Notes under the pieces: generated by a model
What the model saw: only the letters and a program-made list of their open reading frames with translations
Told to the model about the DNA's origin: nothing
Databases searched by the model: none
Shown: positions 1 through 5,024 of the stretch, piece by piece
Layout of the letters: each line of letters begins with the position of its first letter
Numbering within the stretch: the stretch's first letter is position 1
Source: Bacteroidota bacterium
GTDB taxonomy: Bacteria > Bacteroidota > Bacteroidia > Flavobacteriales > Flavobacteriaceae
Direction of reading: 5' to 3'
Assembly (NCBI GenBank): GCA_022601215.1
Contig: JAHZIZ010000419.1
Location: 1-5,673 of the forward strand
DNA length: 5,673 nt
Translations under genes and position numbers: made by a program

Positions 1-1032
1 ATCGATACTCCGATGTCTTTAGTCCGAGCAACGATTCCATCTGCTTCAGACACTTATAATGCATCTGCTTTAATTGATGCACAGGAGCGTTGCTTCCAAT
101 TGGGGCTTACTACAATTAACGATGCAGGTCTAAATAAAGGAGTTATTACATTGATAGATAGCTTGCAACAGCAGGGGGAAATGAAGATAAAGGTGTATGC
201 AATGGTGAGTAATACTGCAGAAAATCTTGATTATTTTCTAACCAAAGGAGTTATTAAAACTGATCGGTTACATGTGCGTTCTGTCAAAGTATATGCCGAC
301 GGTGCCTTAGGTTTACGAGGGGCAGCTTTAAGAGCACCTTATCATGATAAGGAACATCATTTTGGAGCGATGATAACTCCTATGACAGAGTTAATGGAAG
401 TGGCTCATAGAATCGCTGCGGCGGGCTATCAAATGAATACACATGCCATTGGCGATTCAGCCAATGTATCGGTTCTTAAGGCTTATGCTGAGGCTTTGAA
501 AAATGAAGATGATGCTCGTTGGAAGGTAGAGCATGCCCAGATAGTGACTCCAACCGATGTAAATTATTTCTCCAAGAATATCATTCCAAGTGTACAACCT
601 ACACACGCAACAAGTGATATGTATTGGGCAGAAGAACGTGTTGGATCAGATCGAATTAAAGGTGCTTACGCTTATAAAACATTGTTAGATCAGGCTGGAA
701 TGATAGCCTTGGGAACAGATTTTCCAGTGGAGAACGTAAATCCGATGCATACATTTTATGCTGCTGTAGCTAGAAAGGATTTAGAAAATTATCCCGAAGG
801 TGGCTTTCGAAATGAGGAAGCGTTAAGTAGGAAAGAAACACTAAAAGGAATGACTATTTGGGCGGCCTATTCTAACTTTGAGGAAACAGAAAAAGGAAGC
901 ATCGAAGTCGGTAAATTTGCGGATTTCACAATCCTTGATACTAATATTATGACTTGCGAAGAAATGGAAATTCCTAATACACAGGTACTCGCCACTTTCG
1001 TGAATGGGGAAAAGGTGTTCGAACGGCAATAG
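1..1032 (+). CDS. YtcJ-like amidohydrolase family protein, C-terminal part (5' end outside window)
   Basis: The frame is open from base 1 and ends at TAG 1030-1032. The Met codon at 13 is probably internal, because residues before it (I-D-T-P) continue the frame, so the true start lies upstream. The 343 residues present match the C-terminal two thirds of amidohydrolase family 3 (YtcJ/NfdA-like) enzymes, which are usually about 500-570 residues. Visible landmarks, counted from Met13, are VKVYADGALG (about 91-100), NTHAIGD (about 141-147, a metal-ligand His), EHAQ (about 172-175, second His) and GTDFP (about 236-240, the catalytic metal-binding Asp), followed by the usual C-terminal GSIEVGKFADF beta-sandwich element. 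The N-terminal HxH metal motif is missing only because the window cuts it. The family hydrolyses C-N bonds of amides or formamides; the substrate cannot be read here. Its stop lies 4 bp from the stop of the convergent protease gene. Family is confident, substrate unknown. Confidence 0.9.
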   Translation: MDTPMSLVRATIPSASDTYNASALIDAQERCFQLGLTTINDAGLNKGVITLIDSLQQQGEMKIKVYAMVSNTAENLDYFLTKGVIKTDRLHVRSVKVYADGALGLRGAALRAPYHDKEHHFGAMITPMTELMEVAHRIAAAGYQMNTHAIGDSANVSVLKAYAEALKNEDDARWKVEHAQIVTPTDVNYFSKNIIPSVQPTHATSDMYWAEERVGSDRIKGAYAYKTLLDQAGMIALGTDFPVENVNPMHTFYAAVARKDLENYPEGGFRNEEALSRKETLKGMTIWAAYSNFEETEKGSIEVGKFADFTILDTNIMTCEEMEIPNTQVLATFVNGEKVFERQ

Positions 1033-1036
1033 AAAT

Positions 1037-1819
1037 TTACTTACCTCCTTTGGCTTGTAAGTCGGCAATACAGAGTGGGTCCAATTGAGGAACTGCACCC
1101 TTCTCTAACATACGGCGTACATTTGTTCTTCCAATATTGGTGGCATCAAAATACATGAGGCATTCATCAACGATACAGTGTTTGGCTTGACTAGGATCTT
1201 CATGTACTTGATGGATATCATCATTTACAATATTGGTAAGACCTAAAATATGTCCAAATTCGTGATTCATTACCGCACTTTCAAGCACAGGTAAAGAAGC
1301 AGTATTCTGTTGTGTTAATAATTTAAGTGTGGACTCATAGATGACCATAGAAGTATTTCTGTAGGCCGTTCCTAAGGTGAAGGAAGTTTCTGTGTCGTTA
1401 CTGGACCTACCATTGGTGAAGTACATAAAGACGGCCAATTTATCACCACTTGTATATTCAGTTCTAAGATTGGTTTCAATATCAATAATATCTCCGATGC
1501 TAAAGGGAGAGCCGGGTTGGTCTTCAACAATAGTTTGGACAATGGAAACACCACTTGATTTATGTACCCTTGCTTCGATGAAAGCTCTAAAATTTTCTAT
1601 TGCTTCTTCGGTTGGACGAGAATTCTGAGAATAGGCTAGTTGCACAACAAGCCGATTGTATATATCGCTTGAAAGAATGTCTTCTGCTGAGGTGCCTAAT
1701 CCTTTTTTGTTTTCTGCAGTTGGATCCACAGCACTGTTGTCGCTATCGTCTTCTTTACAGCTAAAAAGTGCCATAGAAAGAAAGAGAAAGAAAAAGAAAT
1801 TTAAATAAATACGGTGCAT
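1037..1819 (-). CDS. Surface lipoprotein metalloprotease, metzincin-like (archaemetzincin-like Cys motif)
   Basis: The protein has 260 residues. Residues 1-20 form a Phe-rich lipoprotein signal peptide with lipobox L-F-S-C21. The mature N-terminus C21-K-E-D-D fits the Lys-acidic export signal described for surface lipoproteins in Flavobacteriia, so a cell-surface location is inferred. Residues 22-45 are a polar linker. The zinc helix is H186-E-F-G-H190-I-L-G193-L-T-N196, an HExxH with the metzincin Gly but Asn where the third ligand normally sits. After a loop rich in His/Asp (H203, H206) comes H214-C215-x4-C220-L-M222-Y, which supplies a candidate third ligand and the metzincin Met-turn. The C-terminus has D-P-L-C250. 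The spacing HC-x4-C-x-M is that of archaemetzincins. Similar proteins are, from memory, annotated as membrane metalloproteases in Flavobacteriaceae. The start ATG (1817-1819) sits directly before the signal peptide. Protease activity is probable; substrate unknown. Confidence 0.85.
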   Translation of the reverse strand: MHRIYLNFFFFLFLSMALFSCKEDDSDNSAVDPTAENKKGLGTSAEDILSSDIYNRLVVQLAYSQNSRPTEEAIENFRAFIEARVHKSSGVSIVQTIVEDQPGSPFSIGDIIDIETNLRTEYTSGDKLAVFMYFTNGRSSNDTETSFTLGTAYRNTSMVIYESTLKLLTQQNTASLPVLESAVMNHEFGHILGLTNIVNDDIHQVHEDPSQAKHCIVDECLMYFDATNIGRTNVRRMLEKGAVPQLDPLCIADLQAKGGK

Positions 1820-1828
1820 GGCCTGATT

Positions 1829-1844
1829 TTTGTAATTTTACAAA
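1829..1844. repeat. Perfect 7-bp inverted repeat in divergent promoter region
   Basis: TTTGTAA (1829-1835) and TTACAAA (1838-1844) are exact reverse complements separated by TT. The repeat lies in the 52-bp spacer between the divergent protease and DUF2059 genes and overlaps the candidate -7 box of the protease gene. It could be a regulator half-site pair shared by both genes. It could equally be chance symmetry in A+T-rich promoter DNA. It is too short and too A+T-rich to act as a terminator. Confidence 0.35.
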
Positions 1845-1848
1845 CATA
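1841..1848 (-). promoter_or_regulatory. Candidate Bacteroidota -7 promoter element for the metalloprotease gene
   Basis: Read on the minus strand, TATGTTTG matches the TAnnTTTG -7 consensus of Bacteroidota primary sigma factor promoters at every fixed position. Transcription would begin near 1834-1836 and give a leader of roughly 15 nt before the ATG at 1819. No -33 TTG is found at the usual spacing of about 19 bp; the nearest (minus-strand 1863-1861) is only 12 bp away. The plus-strand gene has only imperfect matches in the same spacer (1833-1840 and 1847-1854). Confidence 0.45.
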
Positions 1849-1871
1849 ACTTTTAAAACCCAAGCTAAAAA

Positions 1872-2405
1872 ATGAGGTCTTTCTTTTTAACGCTATTTTC
1901 ACTGATTTGTTTTTCTCTAACTGCGCAGGTTGATCAATACCAAAAAGATATTGTCGATTATTTAAACTCTAATGGAACCAAAGAGCAGTATAGTAATGCC
2001 TACGATGAGATGTTTGGGATTTTGGCACAGCAGTTTATGAGTGCAAATGTACCCGAAGCAAAATGGAAAGAACTCAAGGAAAACAAAACTGAAAGCTTGG
2101 ATGAATTAGTCAATTTTCTGTCATTTGCTTATCGCAAACATTTTACACATGATGAAATTAAGCAGATGTATGCCTTTTATAAAACACCTGAAGCTCAGCA
2201 AATGTTAAAAGATATGAATACGTTGTCAGCAAGCGATAGTGAAAAAATCGCTGCGTTTTTCACTAGCGATTTGGGGAAAAAAATTGAAGCCAAAAGGACT
2301 GACTTATCCGCAGACATCTCTGAAATATCTGGACATTGGAGTCGAGAACTATTTGCTGCAAAAATGAGCGATTTAGTTAAGAATGGTTATGTTCCGCAAC
2401 AGTAA
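1872..2405 (+). CDS. Secreted DUF2059 domain protein
   Basis: The protein has 177 residues. It starts with a short basic-hydrophobic signal peptide ending S-L-T-A-Q (residues 15-19), so cleavage is expected before or after Gln19 and the mature protein is periplasmic or secreted. There is no lipobox. The rest is predicted to be largely helical. The block around residues 86-120 (Y-R-K-H-F-T-H-D-E-I-K-Q-M, then AFYKTPEAQQML) fits the DUF2059 pattern, in which 'fT..E...m..FYkTpeg' is the conserved core. The function of DUF2059 is not established. The ATG at 1872 is chosen because it immediately precedes the signal peptide and no Shine-Dalgarno site is present. Upstream is the divergent protease gene, 52 bp away. 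The last nine codons plus stop overlap the end of the convergent methyltransferase gene. Family assignment is good; role unknown. Confidence 0.85.
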   Translation: MRSFFLTLFSLICFSLTAQVDQYQKDIVDYLNSNGTKEQYSNAYDEMFGILAQQFMSANVPEAKWKELKENKTESLDELVNFLSFAYRKHFTHDEIKQMYAFYKTPEAQQMLKDMNTLSASDSEKIAAFFTSDLGKKIEAKRTDLSADISEISGHWSRELFAAKMSDLVKNGYVPQQ

Positions 2406-3096
2406 GTTTTGCGAGATAATCAAAGTTTTTACCTCGTTTTATAACTTCAAAGAGAAAACCTTCGATAGTAGCTATGGTTGCGAAGCGAGACTCGTCTAAA
2501 TATAGCCATGGAAAAACTTCTGTCTTTTCACCTAGATAACTCATAGTAAATTCTAGTTCGCCATAATAGCGATCTCCAGGAACCCAAATGCTTCCATCTT
2601 CATTGGTGTCATACATATATTGTAAGTCACTGGAATCAATTAAGATTTGGCCTCCTTCTTTAAGTAAAGATTTTAAATGTCGAAGATAATAAGGAGCCTT
2701 GTCTATGTTTTGAAAAATTCCAGTACCATTCATTAAAAGTAAAATAGTGTCAAAACTTGCTTGAGACAAATTGAGTATATCGGTTTTGTGAGCATGTAAA
2801 ACCCCTCTCTTACTAGTTACTTGAACGGCACCTTCGGAAATATCAATAGCGGTTACTTCTATACCTTTTTCTTGAAGATAAAGAGCATGACTGCCTGCGC
2901 CACAGCCCACGTCTAAGGTGTGTCCTTTACAAATATCAAGCGCCTTTTGTTCTAAAGTAGGCATTTCGGCATAACTTCGAAAGAGGTATGCAAGGGGCAG
3001 AGGGTCTTCCTCACTGATGTTAGTTTCGGTGAGAATATCTTCGGAATAGTTTCCGTTATGATAATCTAGTAATGCCTTACCTAAAATGTCTTTCAT
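2377..3096 (-). CDS. Class I SAM-dependent methyltransferase
   Basis: This is a Rossmann-fold methyltransferase. In the 239-residue form used here, motif I is L-D-V-G-C-G-A-G-S-H at about 61-70. The acidic residue at the end of strand beta-2 is in A-I-D-I-S (D85), and a motif II-like D-T-I-L-L-L-M-N-G lies near 116-124. A post-motif G-G-Q-I-L-I-D-S follows at about 148-155. Start choice: the open frame can begin at ATG 3148-3150 (257 residues), but that start overlaps the divergent gene's ATG by two bases. The internal ATG at 3094-3096 gives M-K-D-I-L-G-K-A-L-L-D-Y, which looks like the usual beginning of related flavobacterial methyltransferases (from memory) and leaves a 52-bp promoter region. 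I therefore prefer it. The methyl acceptor cannot be told; a small molecule is more likely than RNA or DNA because no target-recognition domain is present. Overlaps DUF2059 tail-to-tail by 29 bp. Confidence 0.87.
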   Translation of the reverse strand: MKDILGKALLDYHNGNYSEDILTETNISEEDPLPLAYLFRSYAEMPTLEQKALDICKGHTLDVGCGAGSHALYLQEKGIEVTAIDISEGAVQVTSKRGVLHAHKTDILNLSQASFDTILLLMNGTGIFQNIDKAPYYLRHLKSLLKEGGQILIDSSDLQYMYDTNEDGSIWVPGDRYYGELEFTMSYLGEKTEVFPWLYLDESRFATIATIEGFLFEVIKRGKNFDYLAKLTVAEHNHS

Positions 3097-3136
3097 GAGT
3101 TTTGGATAAAAAATAGCAGTGGTTAGGGGTATTTCG

Positions 3137-3144
3137 TACTTTTG
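3137..3144 (+). promoter_or_regulatory. Candidate Bacteroidota -7 promoter element for the YkgJ-family gene
   Basis: TACTTTTG matches TAnnTTTG at every fixed position and ends 4 bp before the ATG at 3149. The usual distance to the transcription start would place the first RNA base at or next to the ATG, implying a leaderless or nearly leaderless message. A TTG at -33 spacing is not visible (TTTG at 3101-3104 is too far), so the element rests on the -7 match alone. It lies in the spacer if the methyltransferase starts at 3096, and inside its codons 3-5 if that gene starts at 3150. Confidence 0.4.
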
Positions 3145-3148
3145 AATC

Positions 3149-3685
3149 ATGGATGATATCTTAAATCAACTTCCCCAGCGTGCCAAAGATACGCATAAGG
3201 AACACAAAAAGTTTTTTACGAAGCTCAAGAAAAAACCACCAAAGCATTTAGATGCTTTAATGATGGAATTACATGAGGATGAGTTTTCTAAGACCGATTG
3301 CTTAACCTGTGCAAATTGTTGTAAAACAACGAGTCCTATTTTTACTGATAAGGATATTTTTCGAATTGCCAAGCACTTTAGAATCAAAGAACAAAAATTT
3401 ATTGAGAATTATTTGGAAGTGGACGAGGATAATTTCCATGTGTTAAAATCCGCTCCCTGTACTTTTTTGGGAGCTGATAATAGTTGCATGATTTACGACG
3501 TTCGTCCTAAGGCATGTCAGGAATATCCACATACCAACCGAAGAAACTTTCACAAAATTTCTGAAATAACCTTAAAAAATGTTGCCATTTGCCCGGCGAC
3601 TTTCAATATTGTGGAAGCCATGCGGAAACGCATCGATACGGGAACAAACCCAAAAGGACCCAAGGAGCGTTTTACAGGTAGGTAG
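3149..3685 (+). CDS. YkgJ-family cysteine cluster protein (putative metal or Fe-S binding)
   Basis: The protein has 178 residues, is cytoplasmic (no signal or membrane segment) and begins with a Lys-rich helical segment (about 10-40). It carries eight cysteines in the YkgJ/UPF0153 order. These are C51-x2-C54-x2-C57-C58, then C104-x8-C113, then R119-P-x2-C123-x2-Y-P127, and finally C148-P. This pattern is thought to bind zinc or an iron-sulfur cluster; a related arrangement is found in the FliB flagellin lysine methylase. The biological role of stand-alone YkgJ proteins is not settled. The start at 3149 is supported because the N-terminus (M-D-D-I-L-N-Q-L-P) resembles that of flavobacterial homologues as I remember them. 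The gene is divergent from the methyltransferase and ends 16 bp from the convergent NamZ-like gene. All eight cysteines are intact. Family is confident, function open. Confidence 0.9.
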   Translation: MDDILNQLPQRAKDTHKEHKKFFTKLKKKPPKHLDALMMELHEDEFSKTDCLTCANCCKTTSPIFTDKDIFRIAKHFRIKEQKFIENYLEVDEDNFHVLKSAPCTFLGADNSCMIYDVRPKACQEYPHTNRRNFHKISEITLKNVAICPATFNIVEAMRKRIDTGTNPKGPKERFTGR

Positions 3686-3701
3686 TTAAAATAGTATTCA
3701 G

Positions 3702-5018
3702 CTACTCATAAATTAAATATGCTTGACGCATCTTATCATAGGCAATGAGTTCTTTCATCCAATGTTTTCTTAGATCCCTATGCGTATAGCCTTGGATAAT
3801 TTGTTGTTGTAATTCTTTGGTTCCTGCGTGGGCGGTGAAATTATCGGTATTAAAGAAATTTTCTTTATTCTCATGCAATCTATAAGCTTCAATAATCCAG
3901 GAAAGATCCATCCTACTCATTCGAGATGTCTCCCTTAAATCTAAACCGTTGCATTCTGTTCCTTTATGTTTGGGATGCTTGGCTCCAAAATTTGGTTGAG
4001 GTGTATAACTATAGGGATACTTTTCCTTAGGTAGGTGAGGAGAACCGATTAATTGAAATTGCATCTCCGTACCGCGTCCTGCGTTGAGGTTGGTTCCCTC
4101 TAATAACCCTAAACTGGGATATAAATTAATGGATACATCATTAGGTAAATTTGGAGAGGGTCTCACTGGTACAGAATAGGGCATATCATGATGATAGTTT
4201 TTCATTGGGATGACAGTGAGATCACATTGTATTCCATCTTTCAACCATTTTTGTCCGTTAATCATTTGAGCATATTCTCCAATGGTCATTCCATGTACGA
4301 GAGGGATTGGATGTAACCCCAAAAAGCTAGTATGTTCGGCTTCCATCATGGGGCCGTCAATATAATGTCCGTTTGGGTTTGGTCTGTCTAAAACAACAAA
4401 AGGAATACCCGCCTCGGCACAGGCTTCCATCATATGGTGCATGGTGGAAATGTAAGTATAAAAACGTACTCCAACATCCTGTATGTCGAACACGACCACT
4501 TCTAACCCTTGCATATGAGCAGTTGTCGGTTTTTTGTTCTTTCCGTGTAAGGAAATTATAGGAATTCCAGTTTTATTGTCTATACCATCCTTCACATGTT
4601 CTCCGGCGTCTGCCTTACCGCGAAATCCGTGTTCTGGAGCAAAAACTTTGGATATAGAAATACCGCTGTTGTATAATGAGTCTACTAAGTGTGTGAGCGT
4701 AACAATTTCTTGGTTGAGGCCATCTTCGACAATATTGTCAACGTTGTACCATATGGAAGTTTGATTAGCAACGATCCCTACTTTTTTATCAGATAATAAT
4801 GGTAGATAGGTATGCGTGTCTTCTATGCCTAAAACCAGTTCAGTTGTTTCTTCCATTTCAACTGATTTGGTCTCTTTGCTCTTAATATCAACCGTATCGT
4901 GAATCACTACCTCTTCAGTCTTGGCGTTACTATTTCCACTTCCGCAGGAAAAACAGCTTCCCAGTGTAAGAGTCAGAACAATTAATAGTGTATTTTTGAA
5001 AAAAGATAATCGCATCAT
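3702..5018 (-). CDS. namZ: DUF1343/NamZ-family lipoprotein, probable exo-beta-N-acetylmuramidase (GH171)
   Basis: The protein has 438 residues. Residues 1-21 are a lipoprotein signal peptide with lipobox L-G-S-C22. The +2 residues F-S-C-G-S lack the Lys/Asp/Glu surface-export signal, so a periplasm-facing anchor is inferred. Residues 26-62 are an acidic Thr/Glu/Lys linker. The DUF1343 domain fills the rest. Its landmarks are G-I-V-A-N-Q-T (81-87), A-P-E129-H-G-F-R-G, D178-I-Q-D-V-G-V-R-F-Y-T-Y, L-D211-R-P-N-P, H-G-M-T-I-G-E248, R-P-S-P-N-L-P (286-292) and L-E307-G-T with G-R-G-T-E at 314-318. Characterised members (NamZ of Bacillus subtilis and Tannerella forsythia) remove terminal MurNAc from peptidoglycan fragments, supporting a role in cell-wall turnover or MurNAc recycling. 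E129 and E307 are conserved-looking catalytic candidates, not proven here. Two adjacent ATGs (5016-5018, 5013-5015) could serve as start. Its start lies 6 bp from the divergent permease gene. Confidence 0.9.
   Translation of the reverse strand: MMRLSFFKNTLLIVLTLTLGSCFSCGSGNSNAKTEEVVIHDTVDIKSKETKSVEMEETTELVLGIEDTHTYLPLLSDKKVGIVANQTSIWYNVDNIVEDGLNQEIVTLTHLVDSLYNSGISISKVFAPEHGFRGKADAGEHVKDGIDNKTGIPIISLHGKNKKPTTAHMQGLEVVVFDIQDVGVRFYTYISTMHHMMEACAEAGIPFVVLDRPNPNGHYIDGPMMEAEHTSFLGLHPIPLVHGMTIGEYAQMINGQKWLKDGIQCDLTVIPMKNYHHDMPYSVPVRPSPNLPNDVSINLYPSLGLLEGTNLNAGRGTEMQFQLIGSPHLPKEKYPYSYTPQPNFGAKHPKHKGTECNGLDLRETSRMSRMDLSWIIEAYRLHENKENFFNTDNFTAHAGTKELQQQIIQGYTHRDLRKHWMKELIAYDKMRQAYLIYE
4991..4998 (+). 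promoter_or_regulatory. Candidate -7 promoter element for the permease gene, inside the NamZ-like gene
   Basis: TATTTTTG fits TAnnTTTG exactly and would start transcription near 5004, about 20 nt before the GTG at 5025. It lies within codons 7-10 of the opposite-strand NamZ-like gene, which encode Phe-Lys-Asn of the signal peptide. Such codons easily create this motif by chance, and no -33 TTG is seen at the usual spacing. A promoter must nevertheless lie in this gene, because only 6 bp separate the two start codons. Confidence 0.35.
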
Positions 5019-5024
5019 AAACTT

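Noticed and set aside
136..256. Exact 13-bp direct repeat AAAGGAGTTATTA at 136-148 and 244-256
   Set aside because: Both copies encode K-G-V-I within the amidohydrolase in the same frame; similar peptides and codon preference explain it, and no further copies form an array.
841..1098. Minus-strand 85-codon open frame across the amidohydrolase and protease 3' ends
   Set aside because: It lies antisense to the well-supported amidohydrolase, shows no recognisable domain or signal, and overlaps the protease end in another frame.
1372..1628. Two open frames (minus 1372-1554 and plus 1377-1628) inside the protease gene
   Set aside because: Both are shadows of the protease reading frame, with no start context or family resemblance.
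1775..1799. 25-base uninterrupted purine tract
   Set aside because: It is the complement of Phe/Leu/Ser codons in the protease signal peptide, so the coding need explains it.
3166..3387. Minus-strand 73-codon frame opposite the YkgJ-family gene
   Set aside because: It is the antisense of the conserved cysteine cluster region; its cysteines and Phe/Leu runs follow from that sequence.
2377..3685. Methyltransferase plus cysteine-cluster protein as a two-part FliB-like protein methylation system
   Set aside because: FliB only shares a cysteine arrangement with YkgJ proteins. The two genes are divergent rather than co-transcribed, and nothing in either sequence shows interaction.
3682..3705. Possible weak hairpin at the convergent ends of the YkgJ and NamZ-like genes (GTAGT/GCTAC)
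   Set aside because: The stem is only 5 bp with a G-T pair and a 15-base loop, and no T-run follows; not credible as a terminator.
4373..4764. Two plus-strand frames (4373-4561 and 4534-4764) inside the NamZ-like gene
   Set aside because: They are antisense to conserved DUF1343 motifs and overlap each other in different frames.
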